From: Saccharibacillus kuerlensis DSM 22868
GTDB lineage: Bacteria > Bacillota > Bacilli > Paenibacillales > Paenibacillaceae
Direction: 5' to 3'
Length of the DNA: 64,000 nt
Assembly: GCF_000378145.1 (NCBI RefSeq)
Contig: NZ_KB899295.1
Location: 1-64,000, forward strand
In this document: positions 1-8,810 of the stretch, one piece after another
Layout of the letters: each line of letters starts with the position of its first letter
Numbering within the stretch: the first letter of the stretch is position 1
Made by a program: the position numbers and the translations under genes
Notes under the pieces: model-generated
The model's input: only the letters and a program-made list of their open reading frames with translations
Database searches by the model: none
Told to the model about the DNA's origin: nothing

Positions 1-294
1 GGCGTTATTCGTGTACGTATTATTGAAATTTTGGTTCGAGCAAGGCAACCGAACTGTCCATCTTTCGGCTCGATTATCTTTGGCCGAATTCGATCGATTA
101 TTTAAGCTCAATTGTCTTCCTGTCGAATGGATTTTTTACTTCAGTAACCAGATTTCATTTCCAGAAAATAGCTAATCAACAGGCCTAGTATATCAGCACT
201 TATTTCAAAAAAATACGGAAGATCGAATGATTTAGTTGTATATACGCATTTATTTTCCGTATAGAAGAAGACGATCAGATTTCGCAATATGTTG
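1..294. other. Intergenic, no gene recognised
   Basis: AT-rich sequence without a convincing reading frame on either strand. The only sizeable open frame (minus strand, 141-416) has no ribosome binding site and no recognisable domain. It is probably the 3' flank of a gene lying before the window. Confidence 0.5.
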
Positions 295-327
295 GAGACG
301 CTGCTTGCGGCGTCTCTTCGCTTTTTT
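295..327 (+). terminator. Rho-independent terminator
   Basis: The inverted repeat GAGACGC (295-301) and GCGTCTC (310-316) forms a 7-bp stem and is followed by a T-rich run at 322-327. It probably ends a transcript entering from the left. A TATAAT at 345-350 just downstream could start the next transcript, but it has no good -35 at the right distance. Confidence 0.6.
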
Positions 328-414
328 GCATCCGGTGATTGGGGTATAATCAAGGCAGGTTGGTGCTCGTTAAGGAGTAATGAAGCGGCAAAGCATAGTA
401 AAGCTGCAGAAACC

Positions 415-594
415 ATGAAGCGACTGTATATGTAGTAGTACTACATGAAACGACAACAGGTGCAGTGAGAATGCATGAAGCAAATGTATATGCAGCAGCA
501 TTATACGAAACGACAGCAAGCGCAATGAAAATGCATGAAGCGACAGTATATGCAACAATAGAATGAGAAACGACAGTAAGTAAAGTCACAGCAT
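415..594. repeat. Three tandem 60-bp imperfect direct repeats
   Basis: Units at 415-474, 475-534 and 535-594 have an exact 60-base period. Each begins ATGAAGC, has TATATG 10-11 bases in, and carries GAAACGACA near the middle. A more decayed copy may precede them (about 375-414). The period is a multiple of three, so frames stay open on both strands, but no ribosome binding site fits a gene here. The array lies in the 5' flank of the PRPP synthetase gene. Confidence 0.75.
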
Positions 595-696
595 ATGAAG
601 CGATCAAACCCATCAACAAGGCGGGTTCGATTTGCCGCCCACGACGTCCGGCCAAGACCGGAAGGCTATTAAATAAGAGGAATGCGGGAGGGTGCC

Positions 697-1644
697 ATGC
701 AGCACAGGATGCGTGTATTTTCGGGATCGTCCAATCCGGGTCTGGTGGACCGAATCTGCGATAGTTTGGGTGTCACGCCTGGCAGGATCAAACGGACTAA
801 ATTCAAGAGCGGTGAAAGTTATGTGCATTATGAGGAGAGTATCCGCAATCAGGATGTTTTCCTGGTCCAGTCGCTGTCTCATCCGATCAATGAACATTTC
901 GTCGAACTGCTTGTTATGATCGATGCCGCCAAGAGGGCTTCTGCACGAACCGTGAACGTAGTGATTCCGTATTACGGCTATGCCCGGCAGGAACGCAAAG
1001 CGGCTCCGCGTGAACCGATTTCAGCGAAAATGGTGGCTGACGTGCTGACGACGGCCGGTGCAAGCCGTGTCGTAACGATCGAACTGCATGCGGCTGCCAT
1101 TCAAGGGTTTTTCAATATTCCGGTCGATCATCTGACGACGCTGGACTTGATTGCCGATTACCTGCGCAGCAAAAACATTACCGATCCGGTCGTTGTGTCG
1201 CCGGACGCGGGGCGTGCCAAGCTGGCAGAGAAATTGGCGAACCGGCTCGATGCTTCGGTAGCCATCATGCTGAAGAAACGCCCGGCCCATAACGAAGCGA
1301 TGATTACTCATGTGATTGGCGACGTGGAAGGGCGAACTCCGATCATTATGGAGGACCTCATCGATACAGGATCGACGATCCTCAAAGTCGTCGAAGGGTT
1401 GAAGGAGCGCAATGCGAAGGATCCAATTGTCTGCGCTACACACGCTGTATTTTCGGATGGAGCACTTCAGCGGTTGGATCATCCGGGCATTGCGGAAGTG
1501 GTCATTACCGATTCAATCGCATTGTCGGAAGCCCATTCGGAACGATTTACGGTGCTGCCCGTCGCACCGATGCTGGCCCGGGCAATCCGAATTATTTTGG
1601 AAGGCGGATCGCTCGCGACATTGTTCAGCGATTCGGGAATTTAA
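697..1644 (+). CDS. Ribose-phosphate pyrophosphokinase, divergent paralogue
   Basis: PRPP synthetase family: transfers pyrophosphate from ATP to ribose 5-phosphate, supplying PRPP for nucleotide, His and Trp synthesis. The 315-residue length is normal for the family. Family features seen: NEH and VIPYYGYARQ in the N half, ELHAAAIQGFF, a KKRP catalytic loop start, and the ribose-5-phosphate loop EDLIDTGST at about residues 219-227. Deviations from the classical bacterial enzyme: the ATP-contact motif usually written FSDGE reads FKSGE (36-40), and the usual SPDHGG reads SPDAGR. The ATG at 697 is chosen because GGAGG at 687-691 sits 5 bases upstream; an upstream ATG at 682 lacks spacing. It is followed by a separate promoter. 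The family is certain; whether this paralogue makes PRPP at the normal rate or has a specialised role cannot be read from sequence. Confidence 0.85.
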   Translation: MQHRMRVFSGSSNPGLVDRICDSLGVTPGRIKRTKFKSGESYVHYEESIRNQDVFLVQSLSHPINEHFVELLVMIDAAKRASARTVNVVIPYYGYARQERKAAPREPISAKMVADVLTTAGASRVVTIELHAAAIQGFFNIPVDHLTTLDLIADYLRSKNITDPVVVSPDAGRAKLAEKLANRLDASVAIMLKKRPAHNEAMITHVIGDVEGRTPIIMEDLIDTGSTILKVVEGLKERNAKDPIVCATHAVFSDGALQRLDHPGIAEVVITDSIALSEAHSERFTVLPVAPMLARAIRIILEGGSLATLFSDSGI

Positions 1645-1677
1645 GCATGCGGGCATAGGAAGTCTGTCCAACAATTG

Positions 1678-1686
1678 TGGTATACT
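1678..1686 (+). promoter_or_regulatory. Extended -10 promoter for the TPR gene
   Basis: TGG followed by TATACT (1681-1686) matches an extended -10 (TGnTATAAT-like) element. No strong -35 is visible. The same style recurs before the HPr gene (808-813 of the 9.8-kb line, TGT TATACT) and before ssrA. Confidence 0.45.
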
Positions 1687-1805
1687 AATACCTTGACCGG
1701 GGTACTGCAGTTTCCTGCCGAATAGCTCGCGGTCTGAATGTACATCATGAAAAATCACAGAGTCAAACATTCGATTTGGCAGTTGGCAAAGGGGGCCTTG
1801 CTCAG

Positions 1806-3539
1806 GTGAACGAGAATTATCGGCGTGAAGACAATCCGCGAAATAATGTGGTTTCTTTGTCGATGGACGAAAGCTTTTTCTTCGAAAGGGCCGTTCACGC
1901 GCTGGATCGCTACCAGTATGACAAGGCATTGAAATATTTTCGCAAAGCGGTGGAACTGAAACCGGACAATCCGGTGAATCATTGCAATATGGCGGGTATA
2001 TTATCAGAGATGGGCGACTACGAAGCTTCGAATGCAGTTCTCCTGCACGTACTCAGCGAAGTCGACCCTTCCATGACGGAATGCCGCTTCTATATGGCGA
2101 ACAATTTCGCCAACATGGAAAGTTTTGAAGAGGCGGAGGACGCGCTGCTGGCTTATCTTGAGGAAGATGCTTCAGGACAGTTCCTGGACGAAGCCGAAGA
2201 GATGATCGAACTGCTGCAGATTGAGCTGAAGCGCAAGATTCGCAGTCACAGCGTATTGGCTCGCCACGGATCTGACCGACACGAACGTGCCCGGACCATG
2301 CTGGAAGAAGGCATGTTTGCGGAAGCTGCCGGTCTGTTGGAAGAGCTGTTGGAAGAGTATCCGGAATTCGCCGCAGCGGCCAATAATCTGGCACTGGCTT
2401 ACTACTACATGAGTATGACTGATAAGGCGTTGGAGACGGTAGAAGACGTGCTGCGGCGCGAGCCGGGGAATCTGCACGGTCTATGCAATCTGGCAATCTT
2501 CCGTCGACACTCCGGTCCGGTCGGAGCCGAAGAGGCGGCGCGCTTGGCCCGGCGTCTGGCGGCAATCGTACCGTTTCATCGGGAGCATGCTTTCAAGCTG
2601 GCGACGACGCTTGGCATTTTGGGCGAACATGAAGCGGCATATCGGCATTTCCGGCGCCTGTTGGCCGGCGGCGAAGCATCGGGGGACGCTTCGATTCACC
2701 ATTACTGCGCCGTGGCTGCTCTGCTCAGCGGGAGACCGGATGCGGCGGAAAAGCTGTGGAAGCAGACATTGAAGCTGGATCCAGACGCCGAAGCGGCAGC
2801 TTATTATTTGGAATGTCTGCCGGAGTGGCGTCTGAGCGGCGTTACAGAGCCGGTCAATTATCATTACCGGCTTGAAGCGGTGCGCCGCTCCGAGCTCTGG
2901 CGGCGCTGGGAAGAGCGTCTGCCGGAAGACTCGCCGGCAATTCGCGCTGCTCTAATCCGTACGCTGCGCTCAGGCAGCGAAGAAGACAAGCGCCATGTTC
3001 TGCAGGCCTGCCGTCCACTGGCCGACGAGGAGATGAATGCAGCGCTTCGCGAGCTGGCCGACAATGAACGCGAAGCGGTCGGTCTGCGCGAATTAGCGCG
3101 TGCCGCATTGGGCGAAAGCCAGTTGGAGCCGGTTGATTCGACCGAAGAAGACGAGCTTCCGGCGCCAAAGTTCTCGCGGGAGCCAGCCGAGCTGCCGGTA
3201 TGGGAGAAGCGCTGGCAGGATGTACTGGATGCGGCGATTCGCGCTTCGTGTTCACCGGGAGATTTTGGACTCCGACGCGAGCTTGAGGCACTATGGACCG
3301 ACTTCCTCCGCCGGTTGTATCCCGATGTACCTGTGCTGTCTTACGTTGAAGGTTGGGCCGCTGCCTTGAATTATTTGACAGACAAGCTGCACGGCGGTCA
3401 TGCCACCTATGAGGAGATCGGCCAACGCTACGGCGTGTCCGCTTCGACCGTTGGACGCTATGTGAAGCGGATGGATCAAGTCTGCAGCGTCAAGGAACGT
3501 ATGTCCCTGCATCAAAGAGATCATAGTAAAGGACTGTAA
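1806..3539 (+). CDS. TPR-repeat protein with C-terminal helix-turn-helix
   Basis: A 577-residue soluble protein with tetratricopeptide repeats and no signal peptide or membrane segment. Repeats are visible near the N-terminus (YDKALKYFRKAVELKPDNP, then NCNMAG-type helices) and again at about 165-290 and 290-340. The C-terminus holds a segment reading TYEEIGQRYGVSASTVGRY (about 534-552), a clear helix-turn-helix of the sigma-region-4/WhiD-like type. A GTG at 1806 after GGGGG (1791-1795) is the preferred start; ATG 1864 lacks a ribosome binding site. The gene lies between the PRPP synthetase and trxB. TPR modules bind proteins, and the helix-turn-helix suggests DNA binding, so a regulatory adaptor is inferred; the target is unknown. 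Confidence 0.75.
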   Translation: MNENYRREDNPRNNVVSLSMDESFFFERAVHALDRYQYDKALKYFRKAVELKPDNPVNHCNMAGILSEMGDYEASNAVLLHVLSEVDPSMTECRFYMANNFANMESFEEAEDALLAYLEEDASGQFLDEAEEMIELLQIELKRKIRSHSVLARHGSDRHERARTMLEEGMFAEAAGLLEELLEEYPEFAAAANNLALAYYYMSMTDKALETVEDVLRREPGNLHGLCNLAIFRRHSGPVGAEEAARLARRLAAIVPFHREHAFKLATTLGILGEHEAAYRHFRRLLAGGEASGDASIHHYCAVAALLSGRPDAAEKLWKQTLKLDPDAEAAAYYLECLPEWRLSGVTEPVNYHYRLEAVRRSELWRRWEERLPEDSPAIRAALIRTLRSGSEEDKRHVLQACRPLADEEMNAALRELADNEREAVGLRELARAALGESQLEPVDSTEEDELPAPKFSREPAELPVWEKRWQDVLDAAIRASCSPGDFGLRRELEALWTDFLRRLYPDVPVLSYVEGWAAALNYLTDKLHGGHATYEEIGQRYGVSASTVGRYVKRMDQVCSVKERMSLHQRDHSKGL

Positions 3540-3608
3540 GCCCGGATATGCAGCTCAATAAGTAATTTATGCGTTTAATTATTTTCTAACCTTTAGGAGG
3601 ATTTCTGT

Positions 3609-4568
3609 ATGCAAAAACATAAAACAGTCGTAATCGGAACAGGGCCGTCGGGCCTGACAGCAGCCATCTATTTGGCTCGCGCCAACCTGAATCCAATCGT
3701 CATCGAGGGCATTCAGCCTGGCGGTCAGTTGACGACAACGACTGAAATCGAGAACTTCCCAGGTTTCCCCGAAGGTATCATGGGACCTGAGCTGATGGAC
3801 AATATGCGCAAGCAGGCAGAACGTTTCGGCGCCGAATTCATGAATGGTTGGGTTGATGCAGTCGACTTCTCGCAGCGCCCATTCAAAGTTACCGTTGAAG
3901 GTTCCGGCACGATCGAAGCGGATTCGGTAATCATTTCGACTGGCGCTTCGGCCCGCTACCTCGGCATTCCGGGCGAGCAGGACAACATCGGCCGCGGGGT
4001 CAGCACCTGCGCGACATGCGACGGATTCTTTTTCCGCGGCAAAAAGCTTATCGTGGTCGGCGGCGGCGATTCCGCTATGGAAGAAGCAAGCTTCCTGACG
4101 CGCTTCGCAACCGAAGTAACGGTCGTCAACCGCCGCGAAGAGCTGCGGGCTTCGAAGATCATGCAGGATCGCGCACGCGAGAACGAGAAAGTATCTTGGG
4201 CACTTAACCGCAAGCCGCTGGAAGTCGTGGCAGGCGATACGGGTCTCAAAGGATTGAAAGTGTTGAACAATGAAACCGGGCAGGAAGAGCTGCTTGAAGC
4301 GGACGGCGTATTCGTGGCAATCGGCCACACGCCGAATACGACGTTCCTGCAGGGCCATCTCGAACTGGACGGTCACGGCTACGTTATTGTAAAACCGGGT
4401 ACGACGGAAACGAATATTCCGGGCGTATTTGCCTGCGGCGACGTGCAGGACACGAAATACCGTCAGGCAATCACGGCTGCAGGCAGCGGCTGTATGGCGG
4501 CAATGGACTGCGAGAAATACCTTGAAGGCAGCATCGTGCACGATTGGAGCGAGTCGCTCGACCGCTAA
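3609..4568 (+). CDS. trxB: Thioredoxin reductase
   Basis: NADPH-dependent flavoenzyme that reduces thioredoxin in the cytoplasm. At 319 residues it has the usual bacterial low-Mr length. Visible features are the FAD-binding GTGPSGLTAAIYLARA at the N-terminus, the redox-active CATC at about 134-137, the NADPH-binding GGGDSAMEEA, and the second FAD motif GVFACGDVQD near the C-terminus. A strong AGGAGG (about 3595-3600) precedes the ATG. It is followed by a large terminator, so it ends its transcript. Confidence 0.96.
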   Translation: MQKHKTVVIGTGPSGLTAAIYLARANLNPIVIEGIQPGGQLTTTTEIENFPGFPEGIMGPELMDNMRKQAERFGAEFMNGWVDAVDFSQRPFKVTVEGSGTIEADSVIISTGASARYLGIPGEQDNIGRGVSTCATCDGFFFRGKKLIVVGGGDSAMEEASFLTRFATEVTVVNRREELRASKIMQDRARENEKVSWALNRKPLEVVAGDTGLKGLKVLNNETGQEELLEADGVFVAIGHTPNTTFLQGHLELDGHGYVIVKPGTTETNIPGVFACGDVQDTKYRQAITAAGSGCMAAMDCEKYLEGSIVHDWSESLDR

Positions 4569-4621
4569 GAGCGAACCGATTACAGCATACAACAATACAG
4601 AACGACAGATGAATGATAGAG

Positions 4622-4670
4622 CGCACAGACGAAAATCCGCAGCCGGATCCTTTCGTCTGTGCGTTCTTTT
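4622..4670 (+). terminator. Strong terminator after trxB
   Basis: Perfect 13-bp stem CGCACAGACGAAA (4622-4634) and TTTCGTCTGTGCG (4651-4663). A further ATCCG/CGGAT helix sits inside the loop, and TTCTTTT follows. Confidence 0.9.
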
Positions 4671-4725
4671 CGTATGAAGAAACAAGGAGCTGCCAAGAAA
4701 CAGGGCGTATGAAAGGAGAACGAGG

Positions 4726-5508
4726 ATGAGCCGCATAACTGAGGGAAGGCTCGATCGTCGCTATCTGCGAAAAGTGGAACTGCTGCATGAAAAGATCGAC
4801 GCGCCGGGCGTCTATCCGTTCAATCTGCCGGCGGTGCGGGAGCTTGAAAAAATCGAGTTCCATGAGCGGGTAACGTATATGGTTGGGGAGAACGGAGTCG
4901 GAAAATCAACGCTGCTTGAAGCGATTGCTGCGGCTTGGGGCTTCAATCCGGAGGGCGGTACGCTCAACTTCAATTTTGCAACGGCGGAGACGCATTCTTC
5001 GCTGCATCGCTATATCCGGCTGATTCGAGGAACAGCGCGGCCGAAGGACGGATTCTTTTTCCGGGCGGAAAGTTACTACAACGTGGCAACGACAATCGAC
5101 GAGCTCGACAAAGATCCGTGCGGAGGCAAAATTATCGACAGCTACGGAGGGCGATCGCTGCATGAGCAGTCGCATGGCGAAGCTTTCTTCGCGACATTTA
5201 TGCATCGGTTTGGAGCAGGCGGTCTGTATATTCTCGACGAGCCGGAAGCCGCATTGTCCCCGGTTCGTCAGTTGGCGATGCTGACCAGAATTCACGAGCT
5301 GGCGCGCAGCGGCGGGCAGTTTATCATCTCTACCCATTCTCCGCTGCTGATGGCCTATCCGCATTCCCGGTTGTACAGTCTCACAGCAAACGGAATTCGG
5401 GAGTGTCGGGTGGAGGAGACGGAGCATTATATCATAACGCGGGAGTTTCTGAACAACCGAGAGTCTATGCTGGAGGCGCTGCTTGAGGAAGATGAAGAAG
5501 AACAGTGA
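4726..5508 (+). CDS. Predicted ABC-type ATPase (AAA_21-like, COG3910 type)
   Basis: A 260-residue single-domain cytoplasmic ATPase. Walker A is GENGVGKST (about 54-62), a signature-like SHGEAFFATF follows, Walker B is LYILDEPEAALSP (about 167-179), and an H-loop reads FIISTHSPLL. There are no membrane segments and no long coiled coil, so it is neither a transporter ATPase nor a full SMC/RecF protein. The architecture matches the small predicted ATPases of unknown role. A ribosome binding site (AAAGGAGAACGAGG) precedes the ATG. It stands alone between trxB and glcK; its partner is not evident. The C-terminus is highly acidic (EEDEEEQ). Confidence 0.75.
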   Translation: MSRITEGRLDRRYLRKVELLHEKIDAPGVYPFNLPAVRELEKIEFHERVTYMVGENGVGKSTLLEAIAAAWGFNPEGGTLNFNFATAETHSSLHRYIRLIRGTARPKDGFFFRAESYYNVATTIDELDKDPCGGKIIDSYGGRSLHEQSHGEAFFATFMHRFGAGGLYILDEPEAALSPVRQLAMLTRIHELARSGGQFIISTHSPLLMAYPHSRLYSLTANGIRECRVEETEHYIITREFLNNRESMLEALLEEDEEEQ

Positions 5509-5846
5509 ATGCAGGCCAAACTGTATCACGGCAGCATAGTTTGAACTTCCAAACCTGAGAGAGACAAATCGCTGAGGGAACGTCAAACCCCGGTCCTATA
5601 AGGTTTTCAACGCTCCCGGGCGTGCCGCGAACAGAAGAAACAAAGGGCGAACAGGCAAGCGGATAGAAGCCAGAGTTCAGAAAGGGCTTTCGACCCTTAT
5701 GGGACAAGGCTTTGCGACTCGGGGCAGCTGCTTGACCGCAATCGGGTGTTCGCTTATAGTGAGATACGAAGGAAACGAATCTTATACTTATACCAATAAT
5801 TTTTTTTGTCTTTCTTATAATTAGAAGAAAAAAGGTGGCTTGTATC
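5509..5846. other. Intergenic 338 bp before glcK
   Basis: No supported gene. Short inverted segments are present (AGGGCTTTCGACCCT near 5686-5700) without a T run. A TATAAT at about 5815-5820 lies just before the glcK ribosome binding site and may be its -10. No known riboswitch was recognised. Confidence 0.4.
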
Positions 5847-6794
5847 ATGTCTGAAAATGTCTACGTCGGGATGGATCTGGGCGGCACCACGATCAAGGTC
5901 GGGCTGTGCAGCGAGAGCGGCATCCTGCTGCATACGTATGAAGGGCCCACAGGAGTAGCGGACGGCACGGAAGCGGTAATCTCCAACATGGCGGAGTACG
6001 TTCGTCGGGTCGTCGAAGAATCGCCTTATTCCTGGGAACAGCTGGCCGGGGTCGGCGCGGGGGTCGCCGGATTCACGAATGTCCGTGACGGAATCATCGT
6101 CATGGCGCCGAACATAGGCTTCAAGGACGTTCCGATTCGCGCCATTTTGGAAGAGCGGCTCGGCAAGCCCGTACAGATCGATAACGATGCCAACGTCGCA
6201 GCTCTCGGCGAAGCTTGGAGCGGTGCCGGAGCAGGCATTGAAAACTGCATTTGCTACACGTTGGGAACCGGTGTGGGCGGCGGCATCATTATTGGTGGCC
6301 GCATCTATCAAGGGTTTTCGGGTATGGCCGGAGAGATCGGTCATATCGATGTCGTACCGGACCTGGAAGCGATTCAGTGCGGCTGCGGTAAGACGGGCTG
6401 CCTGGAGACCGTGTCTTCGGCGACAGGCATTATTCGCATGGCAAAAGAAGCGGTGGAGCGCGGCGAGCGTACCTTCATCGCCGATGCAAGCGAAATTACG
6501 GCAAAGACCGTATTTGATGCGGCCAAAGCCGGCGACGAAGTGGCGCTGCGCATTGTGAAACGTGCCGCATTCTATATCGGCAAGTCGATGGCAGTTGTAG
6601 CGGCTGTGCTTAATCCGCAAAGCTTTATTGTCGGCGGCGGTGTATCGAAAGCCGGCGACATTCTGTTCAATCCAATCCGCGAAACGTTTGCGAATCTGGC
6701 GCCGGAACCACTGCAGCAGAGTGTTCAGATTGTACCGGCTATGCTCGGCAACAATGCCGGCATGATCGGAGCGGCAGGTCTGCTTATCCGTTAA
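5847..6794 (+). CDS. glcK: ROK-family glucokinase
   Basis: Phosphorylates glucose to glucose 6-phosphate with ATP, feeding glycolysis. The 315-residue protein starts with the nucleotide-binding [12 protein letters not shown], carries [13 protein letters not shown], the catalytic region GEIGHIDV, and the ROK zinc cluster [11 protein letters not shown] (from about residue 178). It has no N-terminal helix-turn-helix, so it is a kinase rather than a ROK repressor. ATG 5847 follows AGGTGG with about 9 bases spacing; the upstream TTG at 5835 lies inside that ribosome binding site. It precedes rapZ by 29 bases, so cotranscription is likely. Confidence 0.92.
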   Translation: MSENVYVGMDLGGTTIKVGLCSESGILLHTYEGPTGVADGTEAVISNMAEYVRRVVEESPYSWEQLAGVGAGVAGFTNVRDGIIVMAPNIGFKDVPIRAILEERLGKPVQIDNDANVAALGEAWSGAGAGIENCICYTLGTGVGGGIIIGGRIYQGFSGMAGEIGHIDVVPDLEAIQCGCGKTGCLETVSSATGIIRMAKEAVERGERTFIADASEITAKTVFDAAKAGDEVALRIVKRAAFYIGKSMAVVAAVLNPQSFIVGGGVSKAGDILFNPIRETFANLAPEPLQQSVQIVPAMLGNNAGMIGAAGLLIR

Positions 6795-6823
6795 TTACCG
6801 CAAGTCAGGGAGGAGAGGTTCGC

Positions 6824-7729
6824 ATGACCGAGATATCCAGGGAGAAGGCGTCGACTTCGACCGCTATGCTGATGATTATTACGGGAATGTCCGGAGCCGG
6901 CAAGACGATCGCGGTGCAGAGCTTGGAAGATTTGGGCTTTTTCTGTGTCGATAACCTGCCGCCGGTCCTGATTCCGAAGTTTGCAGAGCTGATTGAACAG
7001 TCCAACGGCAAGATCGCCAAGGTTGCGTTGGTCATCGACCTGCGCGGCCGGGAGTTTTTCGCTGCACTGTCCGAATCGCTCGCCTATATGAAAGATCATT
7101 TTACCATTCATAGTGAGATTCTGTTCTTCGACGCCAGCGATGCCGTACTTGTGCAGCGTTATAAAGAAACGCGTCGACGTCATCCGCTGGCACCGGACGG
7201 TATGCCGCTGGACGGCATCCGATTGGAGCGCAAGATGCTTGATGAACTGAAAAATTCGGCGACACAGATCATCGATACGACCGGCATGAAGCCGGCAGTA
7301 CTCAAAGAAAAAATCATTTCCCAGTTTGCATATATAGAAAGCAACCAGCTGTCGGTCAATGTAACATCATTCGGCTTCAAGTATGGCGTGCCGATCGATG
7401 CCGACTTAATCTTCGATGTACGCTTCCTGCCCAATCCTCATTACATTGATAACCTGCGCCCACTGACCGGTCAGAACAGCGACGTCTACGATTATGTGAT
7501 GAAATGGCCGGAAACACAGACGTTTTTAACCAAGCTGCTGGACATGCTGCATTTTCTTATTCCGCAGTATCGAAAAGAAGGCAAGAGTCAGGTCATTATC
7601 GGCATCGGCTGCACCGGCGGCAAGCATCGTTCGGTGGCAATTTCCGAGTATTTGGGCCGTATGCTGGGAGCTAGCGAAACGGAAAACGTGCGTGTGAATC
7701 ACCGGGATTCCGATCGGGATCGCCACTGA
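6824..7729 (+). CDS. rapZ: RapZ/YvcJ nucleotide-binding protein
   Basis: P-loop protein of the RapZ (YvcJ) family, 301 residues. It has Walker A GMSGAGKT (about 21-28), the N-terminal kinase-like half, and the C-terminal [17 protein letters not shown] signature. In Escherichia coli RapZ directs RNase E to a small RNA; in Firmicutes YvcJ hydrolyses NTP and its role is less clear. The first of the conserved rapZ-yvcK-whiA block; GGAGAGG precedes the ATG. The spacing to yvcK is 78 bases. Confidence 0.93.
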   Translation: MTEISREKASTSTAMLMIITGMSGAGKTIAVQSLEDLGFFCVDNLPPVLIPKFAELIEQSNGKIAKVALVIDLRGREFFAALSESLAYMKDHFTIHSEILFFDASDAVLVQRYKETRRRHPLAPDGMPLDGIRLERKMLDELKNSATQIIDTTGMKPAVLKEKIISQFAYIESNQLSVNVTSFGFKYGVPIDADLIFDVRFLPNPHYIDNLRPLTGQNSDVYDYVMKWPETQTFLTKLLDMLHFLIPQYRKEGKSQVIIGIGCTGGKHRSVAISEYLGRMLGASETENVRVNHRDSDRDRH

Positions 7730-7807
7730 GGACGTTGGCCGAATTCGGGAATTTGACAGAGGCAATGCAATATTCGAGGCGGTCAACGTACTGAGGAGTG
7801 AACATTC

Positions 7808-8803
7808 ATGAATAGTAAGCAACAAGCGCAGAGACCTGTTCGTCGTCCGCGTATCGTCGTGATGGGCGGAGGAACGGGTTTATCCGTGATGCTTCGGGGT
7901 CTTAAGGAACAGCCTCTTGATATTACGGCTATCGTAACGGTGGCTGATGATGGAGGCAGCTCCGGCATTCTGCGCAGTGAGCTGCAGATGCCTCCTCCAG
8001 GAGATATCCGCAACGTGCTCACGTCGCTGGCCGATGTGGAACCGCTGCTGTCGGAAATGCTGAGCTACCGCTTCAAGAGCGGCAACGGTCTGGCCGGGCA
8101 CAGTCTTGGCAATCTGATTCTGGCCGCGATGACAGATATTTCGGGCGACTTTGTTACCGCCGTGCGCGAGCTTGGGCGGGTTTTCGCCGTCCGCGGAAGA
8201 GTATATCCTGCCGCAAAAGAAGGAATCATCCTGCATGCAGAGATGGAGGACGGAACGATCGTAACGGGCGAATCGAATATTCCGGAATACGGAGGGAAAA
8301 TCAAGCGGATCTTCCTGGAGCCGGCCGAAGTCGAGGCGCTGCCGGAGGCGGTACTGGCGATTCAGCGAGCTGACGCTATTCTGCTTGGACCAGGCAGCCT
8401 TTATACCAGTCTGCTTCCAAATCTGCTCGTTCCTCAGTTGGCTGAAGCGGTAGTCGCTTCAAGCGCCGTCAAGATGTATATCTGCAATGTCATGACGCAG
8501 CCGGGAGAGACGGACGGCTTCAGTGTAGGTGATCACCTGCAGGCGGTATACGATCATGTAGGCAGCCATTTGTTTGACTACGTACTGGTTAACAGCGGGC
8601 ATATTCCCGAGACCGTACAGAAGCGTTATGCGGAAGAGGGGGCAGCGCCCGTCCGGCTTGATCTGGAAGAATTTGCCTGCCGACACTGTACAATCATTGC
8701 CGATACGTTCGTCAAATACGGGACTTATCTTCGTCATGATACAGAAAAATTAAGCGAACACATTAACCGGCTTGTGGGAGACTGGATGATGCGAAAGGGG
8801 TGA
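7808..8803 (+). CDS. yvcK: YvcK/GlmR gluconeogenesis factor
   Basis: CofD-like-fold protein (331 residues) that binds UDP-GlcNAc. In Bacillus it steers carbon toward amino-sugar and envelope synthesis and is needed on gluconeogenic carbon sources. Seen: MGGGTGLSVMLRGLK at the N-terminus, VTVADDGGSSGILR, the PPPGDIRNVL motif and LLGPGSLYTSLLPNLLV. The family fold is clear and the length is typical. A ribosome binding site GAGGAGTG precedes the ATG. whiA starts 7 bases after its stop, which indicates tight coupling. Confidence 0.94.
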   Translation: MNSKQQAQRPVRRPRIVVMGGGTGLSVMLRGLKEQPLDITAIVTVADDGGSSGILRSELQMPPPGDIRNVLTSLADVEPLLSEMLSYRFKSGNGLAGHSLGNLILAAMTDISGDFVTAVRELGRVFAVRGRVYPAAKEGIILHAEMEDGTIVTGESNIPEYGGKIKRIFLEPAEVEALPEAVLAIQRADAILLGPGSLYTSLLPNLLVPQLAEAVVASSAVKMYICNVMTQPGETDGFSVGDHLQAVYDHVGSHLFDYVLVNSGHIPETVQKRYAEEGAAPVRLDLEEFACRHCTIIADTFVKYGTYLRHDTEKLSEHINRLVGDWMMRKG

Positions 8804-8810
8804 ATAATCC

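Noticed and set aside
380-418. Tiny plus-strand frame (12 codons) after AAGGAG
   Set aside because: Spacing between AAGGAG and ATG is only 2 bases and the peptide is too short to support; a leader-peptide role would need conservation data.
350-655. Minus-strand open frame with a 20-residue repeating sequence
   Set aside because: The repetition is only the 60-bp DNA repeat read in frame; no ribosome binding site or known domain, and the frame overlaps the promoter region of the PRPP synthetase gene.
3579-4736. Long minus-strand open frame opposite trxB
   Set aside because: Antisense shadow of a highly conserved gene; no ribosome binding site and no domain.
5509-5846. Riboswitch before glcK
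   Set aside because: Length and G/C patches suggested a leader RNA, but no conserved core of a known class and no terminator-type platform was found.
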